This document shows positions 8,317-21,000 of a stretch of 64,000 bases of DNA, piece by piece; the first letter of the stretch is position 1, and each line of letters begins with the position of its first letter. Source of the stretch: Corallococcus macrosporus (GTDB taxonomy: Bacteria > Myxococcota > Myxococcia > Myxococcales > Myxococcaceae); assembly GCF_017302985.1 (NCBI RefSeq), contig NZ_JAFIMU010000010.1, forward strand, positions 372,001 to 436,000, given 5' to 3'. The translations under genes were made by a program, and so were the position numbers. The notes under the pieces were generated by a model, which worked only from the letters and a program-made list of their open reading frames with translations, was not told where the DNA came from and did no database searches.

Positions 8317-8790
8317 TCAGAGCACCTTCTCCAGCACCAGGAACGTGGGCGACGTGTAGCCCGCGTGCGTGCCGTGCGAATGGAAGACGTAGCCCTGTCG
8401 CGCGTACCACGCATGGTGCGACGTGAGCGCGAGCCGGACCGAGAGGCGCACTCGCGTCTGGCCCAGCTCTCGCGCGCGGGACTCCACCGCCTGCATGAGG
8501 CGCAGCGACACGCCCCGGCCCCGGTGGGACGGCAGCACCGCGAGCCGATCCAGATAGAGATGGTCCGACTTCGGGTGGAAGAACACGCAGCCGAAGAGGC
8601 TGCCGTCCAATTCCGCGACGAAGGCGCCGCCGTCCGAAAGCTCGCGCCTCACCACGGCCTCCGTCTTGTCGTGCGCGCTGGAGGGCGGATCCAGGCGGCC
8701 CCGGTATTCCTCGAAGGCGTCGCGCAACACCTGCGTGAGCCGCGCGGCATCGGTCGGCACGGCTTCGCGGATCAGGGAGGACTCAGGCAT
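8317..8790 (-). CDS. GNAT-family N-acetyltransferase
   Basis: 157 residues. The acetyl-CoA-binding motif A is clear: LDRLAVLPSHRGRGVSLRLMQAV with the R/Q-x-x-G-x-G/A-type loop, followed by the motif B region ALTSHHAWYARQGYVFHSH. Its stop lies 1 nt from the end of the convergent oxidoreductase gene, and its start is 284 nt from the megasynthetase start, with which it shares a divergent promoter region. Substrate unknown. Nothing besides position ties it to the NRPS-PKS product. Confidence 0.85.
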   Translation of the reverse strand: MPESSLIREAVPTDAARLTQVLRDAFEEYRGRLDPPSSAHDKTEAVVRRELSDGGAFVAELDGSLFGCVFFHPKSDHLYLDRLAVLPSHRGRGVSLRLMQAVESRARELGQTRVRLSVRLALTSHHAWYARQGYVFHSHGTHAGYTSPTFLVLEKVL

Positions 8791-8802
8791 TCCCGAAGTC
8801 TA

Positions 8803-8845
8803 GTGGAAACATCCGGCGCGAGCGTTTCCACCACCACGGTGAAAC
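8803..8845. promoter_or_regulatory. Clustered GTGGAAAC/GTTTCCAC half-sites in the megasynthetase promoter region
   Basis: GTGGAAAC (8803-8810) and GTTTCCAC (8824-8831) form a perfect inverted repeat with 13-nt spacing; a related half-site GGTGAAAC follows at 8838-8845. They lie in the 284-nt gap between the divergent GNAT gene and the NRPS-PKS gene. Three related half-sites in 43 nt suggest an operator for a dimeric regulator controlling one or both genes. This is inferred from pattern only; a chance hairpin is possible. Confidence 0.4.
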
Positions 8846-9074
8846 ACCGCTGAGAGACGTCACAAGACACCGGGCGTGGAGCGGAATTCCCGGAGTGTTC
8901 ACATCGTTCGCGAGTGCGCGTGCCCGAGCGGGCTGACAACCAGGCCCCTGTGAGCAAATCGCTGCGGCCGTGTCGGAGGGACTGTCTACTATCCCGCGCG
9001 CTCACGAGTCCGGGAAGCCGTCACACCGCCTTCCCGTGCGTTCGCGAGGCCCCCCTCCAAGGAGTCGCAGGTCC

Positions 9075-12000
9075 ATGGCTTCCACCCCTGAGCAGAAGCG
9101 CGCGCGGCTGGCGGAACTGCTGCGCGAGAAGCGCCGCCCCACGTCTCGTGTCCCGGCCTCGTTCGGACAGGAGCGCATGTGGTTCCAGGAGCGGCTGGCA
9201 CCAGGGCAAGCCGGGTTGAACCTGCTCTATTCGGTGCGCCTGGAGGGGCGGCTCGACGTGCCCTCCCTGGCGGGCAGCCTGAACGAAGTGGTGCGCCGTC
9301 ACGCGGTGCTGCGCACCACCTTCGTGGAGCAGGACGGACGGCCGTGGCAGCGCATCGCGCCGGAGCTGGACGTGCCCCTGCCTGTTGTTCCGGTGGCGGA
9401 TTCGGAGGAGGCGTGGCGCAGGCTGCACGAGGAGGCCCTTGCGCCGTTCGACCTGGAGCAGGGACCGCTGCTGCGCGCCGTGCTGTTCGAGGTTTCTCCG
9501 GCCGAGCACCTGTTGCTGCTCGCGCTGCACCACACCGTGTCCGATGGCTGGTCCATGGGACTGCTGGTGCACGAACTGGGCGTGCTCTACGAGGCCCTGG
9601 CTTCCGGGGGAACGCCGGTGCTTCCCGCGCTGGCGTTGCAGTACTCGGACTTCTCCGTGTGGCAGCGCGAGGCGTTGAAGGGCGAGGCGCTGGAGGCGGC
9701 GATTGAGGTGTGGCGCTCGCGGCTGGATGCGCGGGCCGTGCTGTCTCTGCCCACGGACCGGCCCCGCACCGGACAGGCGGACAGCCGCGGCGCGACGGTG
9801 ACCGCGATGCTTCCCGGCGCGCTGGTCCAGCGGCTCGCGGCCCTGGCTGGACAGGAAGGCACCACGCTGTTCACCGTGTTGCTCGCGGGCTTCAAGCTGC
9901 TGCTCTCGCGCTACTCCGGTCAGGATGACTTGACGGTCGGCACGCCTGTCGCGGGACGCTCGCGCGCGGAGCTGGAGCCGCTGGTCGGGTTGTTCGTCAA
10001 CACGCTCGCGCTGCGCACGTCACTGGAAGGAGACCCTTCGTTCCGCGGGCTCATCGGCCGCGTGCAGGCGACGTCGGTGGAGGCCTTCGCGCACCAGGAC
10101 GTGCCCTTCGAGAAGCTGGTGGAGGTCCTCCAGCCTCCTCGCCACCTGGACGTTCCGCCGTTCTTCCAGGTGATGTTCGTCCTGCAGAACACGCCGCTGC
10201 CCGCCGTGCGCCTGCCGGGACTGACGCTGGACGCGCAGCTCGTGGACAGCGGCTTCGCGCAGTTCGACCTGACCCTCTTCGCCTTCGAACAGGCGGACGG
10301 TCTGCGCCTCACCGCCGAGTACCGCACCGCCCTCTTCGACGAGGCCACGATGGTGCGGCTCATGGGCCACCTGCGGGTCCTGCTGGAGGACGCTGTCTCC
10401 CGGCCGGAGGCTCGCCTGTCGGAGCTGTCGCTCCTGGACGCGGCGGAGCGGCAGCGCGTGCTCCACGCGTGGAACGGGCCTCGTGAGGCGTACCCGCGTG
10501 GAGTGCTGTTGCATCAGCTCGTGGAAACGCAGGTGGCGCGCACGCCGGACGCGGTAGCCGTCACGTTTGGAGAGACGTCGCTCACGTATGCGCAGCTGGA
10601 GGCCCGGGCCAACCCGCTTGCGTGGCACCTGCGGTCGATGGGCGTGGGGCCGGAGGTCCGCGTCGGGTTGATGCTGGAGCGGTCGTTGGAGATGGTGGTG
10701 GCGCTGCTCGCGACGTTGAAGGCGGGAGGTGCGTACGTCCCCCTGGATCCGTCCCTGCCCGCGCAGCGGCTCGCGTGGATGTTCGAGGATGCCCGGCCCG
10801 CCGTGGTGCTCGTCCAGGAGCGGCTGGTGGCGCGGCTTCCGGCAGGTGTCGGCGTCCCGGTGCTGCGGTTGGATTCCCAGTGGGCGGAGGTGGCGCGGCA
10901 GCCGTCCTCGGCGCCTCCTGCCTTGGCCTCCGAGGACGCGCTGGCCTACGTCATCTTCACCTCCGGCAGCACGGGACGTCCGAAGGGCGCGATGAACGCT
11001 CACCCTGGCATCGTCAACCGGCTCCTGTGGATGCAGGGGGCACATCCGCTGTCTCCAGACGATGCGGTGCTTCAGAAGACGCCGTACAGCTTCGACGTGT
11101 CCGTGTGGGAGTTCTTCTGGCCGTTGATGACGGGGGCACGACTGGTGGTGGCTCGGCCAGGGGGACACCAGGAGCCGGGCTACCTGGCGGACCTCATCGC
11201 GAAGGAGCGCATCACCGTCACGCACTTCGTGCCGTCCATGCTCCAGGCGTTCCTGGAGGAGCCCGGCCTGGAACGGTGCGCGTCGCTGCGCCGGGTGGTG
11301 TGCAGCGGGGAAGCGCTGCCGTCGGAGCTGGCCGAACGATGCCTGGCGCGGCTGCCCGGCATCCGGCTGCACAACCTCTATGGCCCCACCGAGGCCGCCG
11401 TGGAGGTCACTGCGTACGAGTGCGCCCGTGGAGCGCTCGGGCGCTCCGTGCCCATCGGGTATCCGGTGGCGAATACGTGGATCCGGTTGCTGGATGCGTC
11501 GCTGCGGCCGGTGCCCCAGGGGGTGCCGGGAGAGCTGTTCATCGGGGGCGTGCAGGTGGGGCGTGGCTACCTGGGCCGGCCGGACCTGACGGCGGAGCGC
11601 TTCATCCCGGACGGGTTCAGCGACTCGCCCGGGGCCCGGCTCTACCGCACGGGCGATCTCGCCCGGTGGCTGCCCGACGGCGCCATCGAGTACCTGGGCC
11701 GCACCGACTTCCAGGTGAAGGTGCGCGGGCTGCGCATCGAGCTGGGGGAGATTGAAGCCGCGCTGGAGCAGCACCCCGCCGTGAGGCAGGCCATCGTCGT
11801 GGCGCTGGCGGGCGTCACGGCGAGCGACACGCGGCTGGTGGCGTACCTCGTCGGCGGTGCGGACGTGCCAGGGGCGGAGGCGCTTCGGACGTTCCTCGCG
11901 GAGAAGCTTCCCGAGTACATGGTGCCGGGGGCCTTCGTTCCGTTGGAGGCACTGCCTCTGACGTCCAGCGGCAAGGTCGACCGCAGGGCACTGCCCGCGC

Positions 12001-15000
12001 CGGATGTCGTCTCGGCCGTGGCTCCTGAGTACGTCGCGCCTCGCACGCCCACGGAGGAACGGCTGGCTTCGCTGTGGGCGGAGCTGCTGCGCGTGGAGCG
12101 CGTGGGCGTGCATGACGACTTCTTCGCGCTGGGTGGCCATTCGCTGCTCGCGACGCAGCTCCTGTCGCGCATCCGGGCGACGTTGCAGGTCGAGCTGCCC
12201 CTGCGCTCGGTGTTCAAGACGTCGATGCTCGCTGCGTTGGCGGCCTCCCTGGATGAGGCGCGGGGCCGGACGACGGGTCTTCAGTCGCCGCCCCTGCGGC
12301 CGGTGTCGCGGGACGGGGAGTTGGCGCTGTCGTTCGCGCAGCAGCGCCTGTGGTTCCTGGAGCAGCTCCAGCCCGGCGGCGTGGCCTACAACCTGCCTGG
12401 GACGGTCCTGCTCGAAGGCGTGCTCCATGTCCCCGCGCTGCGGCAGGCCCTGGATGCGCTGGTCCAGCGTCATGAGGTGCTGCGCACCACGTTCGCATCC
12501 GGGACACAGGGGCCCGTCCAGCGCATCGCGGATCAAGCTGCGTGCCCGTTCGAACTCGTGGACCTGGACGCGCTGCCTCCAAGCCCGCGCGTAGCCGCTG
12601 CGCAGCAAAGTGGCATCCTGTCCCTGGAGCGGGCTGCGCATGTGAGCGCGCGAGAAGCCTCTGCACAGCGAAGTGACAGCCAGTCCCTGGAGGGGGCTGC
12701 TCACGCGAGCGCGCGCCCCGCTGCTGCGCAACCGAGTGGTCCCCATTCTCTGGAGAGGTCCGCGAACAAGGACCCACGCGAGGCCGCTGCACAGCGCGGT
12801 AGCTCCAATTCCCAGGAGTGGGCCGCTCATGCGAGTCCGCACAAAACCGCTCTACAGCTGGGTGGCACCCCTTCCCAGGAGTGGGCTGCCCACGCGGGCT
12901 CGCACGAAGCTCCTGCGCTGCGGAGTGGCATCCAATCTCTGGAGCAGGCTGCCCGCACGGGCTCGCACGAAGCTGCTGTGCAGCGGAGAGGCATCCATTC
13001 ACTGGAGGGGGCTGCTCACGCGAGTCCGCGCGAAGCCGATGCACTGCTGAGTGGCACCCAGTCCCTGGAGGGGACCACCCATGCTCAGCACGCGCGTGAC
13101 GCGAGACAGCCGGATGACATCAATGCCGTGGCGGCGGGCAGCTCCATCCCGCGCACCCCTACAGCCGAACAACAGGCCGGTGATGCGCGTGCGGCCCGGC
13201 TGCGGGACTTCATCTCCGAGCAGGCACAGCGGCCTTTCGATCTGGCTCGGGGACCGATCTTTCGTGCGGTGCTCGTGCGGCTGGAGGAGACGCGGCATGT
13301 GCTGCTCGTGCTCACGCACCACATCGCCTCGGACGGTTGGTCCACGGGGGTGCTTGTGCGTGAGCTGGTGGCGCTGTACCGGGGCTTTGCTTCCGGCGCG
13401 CAGGCTTCGCTTCCGCCCCTTCCCATCCAGTACGCGGACTTCGCTGCGTGGCAGCGGCAGTGGCTTCAGGGAGAGGTGCTCAGGACTCAGCTTGCCTGGT
13501 GGCGTGAGCAGCTTGCGGGGACGCCTCCACTCCTGATGCTTCCCACGGACCGGCCTCGTCCGGCGGTGCAGACGTTTTCGGGCGACCTGCTTCCGGTGCT
13601 CCTGCCCCGGAAGATCATGGAAGGCGTGCATGCGGTGGCGCGGCAGGCCGGCGCCACGCCGTTCATGGTCCTGCTGGCCGCGTATCAGCTCCTGCTGTCC
13701 CGGTATGCCGGGCAGGATGACGTCAGCGTTGGCGCTCCGGTCGCGGGCCGCACCCGTTCGGAGACCGAGGGGCTGATTGGCTTCTTCGTCAACACGCTCG
13801 TGCTGCGTGCGCGCATCGACCCGCGTGCTTCGTTCCGGACGCTGCTGGCGCAGGTTCGCGCCACCACGCTGGGTGCCTTTGAGCACCAGGACGTTCCTTT
13901 CGAGAAGCTGGTGGAGGAGCTCCAGCCCGCTCGCGACCCGAGCCACACGCCCTTCTTCCAGGTCACCCTCACCCTCCAGAACGCTCCCACCGCGGAGTGG
14001 CGGCTGCCGGACCTCACGCTGCGCGAGTTGCCTCCGCCCTTCACGCCGTCGAAGTACGACTTCAGCCTCATCCTGGAGGAGTCGCCGGAGGGCTTCACCG
14101 GGAGCCTCCACTACAACACCGACCTCTTCGACGCGGCCTTCCTCCAGGAGTTGATGCGGGGCTACGCCTCGTTGCTGGAGTCACTTCCCGCGCAGCTTGA
14201 AGTTCCGGTGGAGCGCCTTCCGCTCATGCCCCTGGAGGCTCGGCGCCGGGTGCTGGAGGAGTGGAGCGGGGCTGCTGGCGTCCGGGACTTCTCCTCGCAA
14301 TCCATCCCGGCTCGCTTCGCGGAGCAGGTCGCTCGGACGCCGGACGCGGTGGCGCTCGTGTCCGAGGCCGGCGGTCTGACGTATGCGCGGCTGGAGGCCC
14401 GGGCGAACCAGCTTGCGCACCACCTGCGTGCTTCGGGCATCGCGGAGGGCAGCCGCGTCGCGGTGCTGTTGCCCCGCTCCCCGGACCTCATCGTTTCGCT
14501 GCTGGCCGTGCTCAAGGCCGGGGCGGCCTACGTCCCCATCGACCTGCATGCCCCGCCCGAGCGCTGGTCCCTCCTGCTGGAGCAGTCCGGGGCAGCGATG
14601 GTCGTCACGCTGGAGGCGCTCGCGGATGAGCTGCCGTCACTGATGACGCCGCTGGTGCTGCTGGATGCGGATGCGTCCCGCGTGGCGGCACGTCCGGAGA
14701 CCTCGGTGCTGGAGCAGCACACGGCGGGGGACCGGTTGGCCTATGTCCTCTTCACCTCGGGCTCCACGGGGACTCCCAAGGGCGTGTGTGTTCCGCATCG
14801 CGCCGTGCTGCGGCTGGTGGTGGACACCGGCTTCATGCGCTTCGGTCCGGAGGAGGTCGTCCTTCAGCTCGCGCCGGCCGCGTTCGACGCGTCGACCCTC
14901 GAAATCTGGGGTGCGCTGCTCCATGGTGCCCGGCTCGGGATCGCGCCTCCGGGCGAGCTGTCCCTCTCGCGCATCGCGGGGCTCCTCACCGAGCACCAGG

Positions 15001-18000
15001 TCACCACGCTGTGGCTCACGGCCGCGCTCTTTGAACAGATGGCCGTGCACCATCCGGAGGCCCTTGCCTCCGTGTCGCAGGTGCTGGCGGGCGGCGACGT
15101 GCTCCCGGCGGCCCGTGTCCGGGAGCACCTGTCCCGACTGCCTCCGGGCTCGGTGCTGATCAACGGCTACGGACCCACGGAGAACACCACCTTCTCCGCC
15201 ACGCACCCGATGCAGGCGGGCGACGCGGTGGGGACCGCCGTTCCCATCGGGCGTCCGCTGCCCCACTCCACCGCCTACGTGCTGGATGCGGCGATGCGGC
15301 CGGTGCCTCCTGGCATGCCTGGAGAGCTGTACGTCGGCGGTGAAGGGCTCGCGTGGGGCTACCTCCACCAGCCCGCCCTCACCGCCGAGCGCTTCGTGCC
15401 CCATCCCTTCAGCACGGCGCCGGGTGCTCGGCTCTACCGCACGGGGGACAGGACGCGCTGGCGCGCGGATGGCTCGCTGGAGTTCCTGGGGCGCACCGAC
15501 TTCCAGGTGAAGCTGCGCGGCTTCCGCATCGAACCAGGTGAGGTCGAGGCCGCGCTGCGCCTCCTGCCGGATGTGCGGGAAGCCGTGGCCGTGGTGCGCG
15601 AGGACGTCGCCGGAGACAAGCGGCTGGTGGCCTACGTCGTCGGCGAAGCCCTGGACGGCAAGGCCCTGCGATCCGCGCTCCAGGAGCGGCTCCCCGATTA
15701 CATGATCCCCAGCGCCTTCGTGGTGCTGGACGCCCTGCCCCTCAACGCCAACGGCAAGCTGGACCGCTCCGCCCTTCCCGCTCCCGAAGCGCCCGTGGCT
15801 TTGGCGGACCGGTACGTCGCGCCTCGCGATGCGGTGGAGGAACAGCTCGCCGCCCTCTTCGCGGAAGTGCTGCATGTGGCTCGCGTGGGCATCCACGACG
15901 ACTTCTTCGACCTGGGCGGCCACTCGCTGCTGGCCACGCAGGTGGTGTCGCGCGTGCGTTCGACGCTGGGCGTGGAGTTGCCGCTGGGCGACCTCTTCGC
16001 CGCTCCCACGGTGGAGACGCTCGCGGTCCGGGTGACGGCGCTGCGCTCGCGGGGCGAAGCACGTCCGGGGACTCCGCCGCTCGTGGCGGTGCCTCGCTCC
16101 GGGCCCGTGCCGCTGTCCCATGCGCAGCAGCGGCTGTGGTTCCTGGATCAGCTCCAGCCGGGCAGTGCCTTCTACAACGTGCCCGGCATCCTGGTGCTCG
16201 ATGGGGCGCTGGATGCTTCCGCGCTGGAGCAGTCCCTCCAGTCGCTGGTGCGGCGCCATGAAGTCCTGCGCACCACGTTCGCGTCCGAAGGGGACTCGCC
16301 GGTCCAGCGGATCCACTCCGATGGGACGCTCACGCTGCCCGTCGTCTCGCTGGAAGCCATTCCCGAGAACCACCGTGAAGCCGAGGCGCACCGCCACGCC
16401 GCCTCCGAAGCGGCTCGGCCTTTCGACCTGGGCACGGGGCCCCTCGTCCGCGCCGTGCTGCTGCGGCTGGATTCACGGCGTCACTGGCTGCTCCTCACGC
16501 TGCACCACATCGTCTCCGATGGTTGGTCCATCGGCGTCTTCGCTCGCGAGCTGGGTGCGCTGTACCGGGCCTTCGCTGCTGGACAGGCTCCGGCGCTGGC
16601 GCCCCTGCCCCTCCAGTACGCGGACTTCGCTGTGTGGCAGCGCTCCTGGCTCCAGGGGGACGTGCTCCAGGCGGAGCTGGACTGGTGGCGGCAGCAGTTG
16701 GATGGCGCTCCCACCTCGCTGGAGTTGCCCACCGACCGGCCTCGCCCCTCCGCGCAGTCGTTCCGGGGGGCGTCGCTTCCCGTGTCGCTGTCCACCGGCG
16801 TGTCCGAAGCGGTGAAGGCACTGGCGGCCCGCGAAGGCGCCACGCCGTTCATGGTGCTGCTCGCGGGCTTCCAGTTGCTGCTGTCCCGCTACGCGGGGCA
16901 GGACGACGTGCTCGTGGGCTCCGCCATCGCCAACCGCAACCGCGCGGAGACGGAGGGGCTCATCGGCTTCTTCGTCAACACGCTGGTGCTGCGCGCTCGC
17001 ATGGATCCGCGGGGCTCGTTCCGCGCGCTGCTGGCCCAGGTGAAGGCGACGACGCTCTCGGCGTACGCGCACCAGGACCTCCCCTTCGAGAAGCTGGTGG
17101 AGGGCATGCAAGGGGCTCGTGACCTGAGCCGTTCCCCGCTGTTCCAGGTGGCGTTCACGTTCCAGAACGCCCCCGTGGGAGCGCTGGACCTTCCCGGCCT
17201 GCGCCTGGAGCTTCGCGGCGGGGCCATCACCACCGCGAAGTTCGACCTGGACTTCAGCCTCCAGGAGCGGAACGGCGCGTTCAGCGGCGACCTCAACTTC
17301 AGCACCGACCTCTTCGACGCCACCACCGTCACCCGGATGATGGCGCACTTCGAGGTGCTGCTCGGCGCGCTCACGGCTCGGCCAGAAGCACCGGTGCGGG
17401 AGCATTCGCTGCTCGGCGGCGCTGAGCGCCAGCGGGTGCTCGTGGACTGGAACGCCACGCACCGTCCGCTCGCGCTCCACACCGTGCCGGAGCTGTTCGC
17501 GGCCCAGGTCCTCCGCGCTCCCGATGCGGTGGCGGTCCAGCACGAGGGTCAGGTGCTGACCTACTCGGCGCTGGCGACGCGGGCGCGGCGGTTGGCCTTG
17601 CGCCTGCGGGCCTCCGGACTCCGGCCTGAAGCCCGGGTCGCGCTGTGCGTGGAGCGGGGGCTGGAGCTGGTGGTGGGGATGCTCGGCATCCTGGAGGCGG
17701 GCGGCTGCTACGTGCCCATGGATCCCGCCTATCCGCGCTCGCGCCTCGCGTTCATGTTCGAGGACGCGGGCATCTCCGCGGTGGTGGGCCAGCGGGACCT
17801 GCTGAGCGCCCTCCCCGCGCATTCGCTGCCCACGGTGTACCTGGGGTCGGAAGCGGAGGGGCCCGGTCCGCAACCCGCGCTCGCTTCCGAGGACGTCGCC
17901 GTGCGGCCGGAGCAACTGGCGTACGTGCTCTACACGTCCGGCTCCACGGGCACGCCCAAGGGCGTGGGCATCACGCACCAGTCCATCGTGCACCTGGTGC

Positions 18001-21000
18001 GGGACACGAACTACGTCGAGCTGGGACCGGACGACTGCATGGTCCAGGCGGGGACGCCGTCGTTCGACCTGGCCACCTTCGAGATCTGGGGCGCGCTGCT
18101 CAACGGCGCCCGGCTCGTCATCCTTCCGCGCGAGGTGACGCTGGCGCCCATGGAACTCGCACGCACGCTGCGCGAGGTGGGCGCCACCACGGCCCTGTTC
18201 GCCACGGCGCTGTTCCACACCGTGGCGCGGGAAGTCCCGGACGCGTTCGCCACGATGCGCTTGGTCATCTACGCGGGTGAGGCCGCCAACGCGGATGCGG
18301 CTCGCGCGGTGCTTCGCGCGGGGCCTCCGGACCGGCTGGTGAACCTCTATGGCCCCACGGAGTGCACCGTGGGCGTCACCACGCACGACATCGTGGACCT
18401 GCCGGAGCACGCGACGTCAGTGCCCATCGGCCGGCCGATGACGCGCGTCCAGACGTACGTGCTGGATGCGCAGGGCCAGCCCGTGCCCGTGGGCGTCCCG
18501 GGCGAGCTGTACCTGGGCGGCGACGGACTGGCCCGGGGCTACCTGGGCCGCCCCGCGCTGACGGCGGAGCGCTTCGTGCCTTCGCCGTTCGGTGACGAGC
18601 CCGGTGCGAGGCTGTACCGCACGGGCGACCGCGTGCGGTGGCTGGCGGACGGGACGTTGGACTTCCTGGGCCGCATGGACACGCAGGTGAAGCTGCGCGG
18701 CTTCCGCATCGAGCTGAGCGAGGTGGAGGCCATCCTGCGCCAGCACCCGTCGGTGAAGGCCGCGGTGGCGGGGGTGAACGCGGATCGCCTCGTGGCGTGG
18801 TACGTGCCGGGCGCTCCGGTGGAAGCGGCGGAGCTGCGCGCGTTCGTCTCCGAACGGCTGCCTTCGCCGCTGGTGCCGTCCGCGTTCGTGTCGCTGGACG
18901 CACTGCCGCTCACGCCCGTGGGCAAGGTGGACCGCAAGGCCCTGCCGTCTCCGGATGCGCGCTCGGTCGCCGCCGGGCCCGTGGCTCCGGAGCGGATGAC
19001 CCTGTTCCAGCAGCGCATCGCCACGCTGTTCCAGGAATTGCTCCGACTGGAGTCCGTGGGGCTTCACGACGACTTCTTCGTCATCGGAGGGCATTCCCTG
19101 CTGGCCACGCAGCTCGTCTCCCGGCTGCGGTCGACCTTCGGCGTGGAGCTGCCGCTGCGCGCCCTCTTCGATGCGCCCACCGTCGCCCGGCTCACGGAGC
19201 GGGTGGAGGCCCTGCTGCTCTCGCGCGTCGCGGGACCGCGCATCCCGGCGCTCGTCGCGACGTCACGGGATCGGGAGCTGCCGCTGTCGTTCGCGCAGCA
19301 GCGGCTGTGGGTGGTGGAACAATTGCGCCCGGGTGGCAGTCACTACAACATCGCCACCGCGCTGCGGCTGGACGGCGCGCTGGACGTGGAGGCGCTGCGC
19401 CGAGCCCTGGAGCTCGTCGTCTCCCGACACGAAGCCCTGCGCACCACCTTCGCGATGAAGGACGGACAGCCCGTCCAGAAGGTGCACATAGCGGGCACGT
19501 GGGAGCTGCCCATCACGGACCTGACCACCGTGCCCCGGGAGTCTCGCGAGGCCGAGGCCCAGCGGCGCTCCGTGGAAGAGGCCGCGCTTCCCTTCGACCT
19601 GGGCTGGGGACCGGTCCTGCGCACCCGGCTCTTGCGGCTGGAGGCCCGGGAGCACCTGCTGCTCCTGTGCATGCACCACATCGTCTCCGATGGCTGGTCG
19701 CTGGGCGTGCTGGTCCGTGAAGTGGCCGAGGGCTACGAGGCCTTCGCCTCTGGCCGGACGCCCGTGCTGCCGGCGCTATCCGTGCAGCCCGCGGACTTCG
19801 CCGTATGGCAGCGCTCCTGGCTCCAGGGGGACGTGCTGGCGCGGGAGGTGGCGTGGTGGAAGCAGCACCTCGCCGGAGCGCCCCAGGTGCTGGAGCTGCC
19901 CGCGGACAAGGTGCGCCCGGCGCTCCAGTCCACGAAGGGGGCACTGCTTCCCGTGCACCTTCCGGCGGCGCTGGTGGAGCGGTTGGTGACGCTGGGCCGC
20001 TCGGAAGGTGCGACGCCGTACATGGCGCTGCTCGCGGTGTGGCAGGTGCTGCTGTCGCGGTACTCGCGGCAGGAGGAGCTGCTGGTGGGCTCGCCCATCG
20101 CGGGGCGGGACCACTCGGAGCTGGAGGGGCTGGTCGGCTTCTTCGTCAACACGCTGGTGCTTCGCGGGCGCGTGCATCCGGGGGACTCGTTCCGCACGCT
20201 GCTGGCCCAGGTCCGGGCCACGGCGCTCTCCGCCTTCGAGCACCAGGACCTGCCCTTCGAAAAGCTTGTGGAGGAGCTCCAGGTGCCTCGCGACCTGAGC
20301 CGCAACCCGCTGGTGCAGGCGGTGTTCGCGCTCCAGAACGCGCCCACCGGCGAACTGAAGGCCCCGGGGCTCACGCTGCGGCCGGTGCCGGTGGACAACG
20401 CCACCGCGCGCTTCGACCTGGGCCTGCTGCTGCATGAGGCGCCGGACGGCCTGCGCGGCGTCATCGAGTACAGCACCGACCTCTTCGAGCGTTCCACCGT
20501 GGAGCGGCTGGCCGGGCACCTGCGGACGTTGCTCGACGCCGTCGTCGCCGCGCCGGACGTGCCGCTGGCCCGTCTGGACTGGCTCACGCCCGAGGAGCGC
20601 CAGCAGGTCCTCACGACCTGGAACGCCACGGACGTGGACTATCCGCGTGAGTCGAACATCGCGGAACGCTTCGCGCTCCAGGCCGCACGGCGTCCGGAGG
20701 CCATCGCGCTGGAGTTCGGGGACGCGCGGCTGACGTACTCGCAGCTGGAGGCGCGGGCGAACGCGCTGGCGTGGGTGCTGCGCGCGCAAGGCGTGGGCCC
20801 GGATGCGCTGGTGGCCGTGTGCCTGGAGCGCTCCGTGGAGCTGATCGTCACGCTCCTGGCCATCCTCAAGGCGGGGGGCGCCTACGTGCCGCTGGATGCC
20901 GCGTATCCGGCGCGGCGGCTGGCGCTCATGGTGGAGGACGCACCGCCTCGACTGCTCGTCACCACGCGCACGCTGCGGGCGTCGCTGCCGGTCGCGGAGG

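Noticed and set aside
12594-13097. Possible CRISPR array
   Set aside because: The 63-nt units are contiguous, degenerate and in frame with no unique spacers; they are coding minisatellite repeats.
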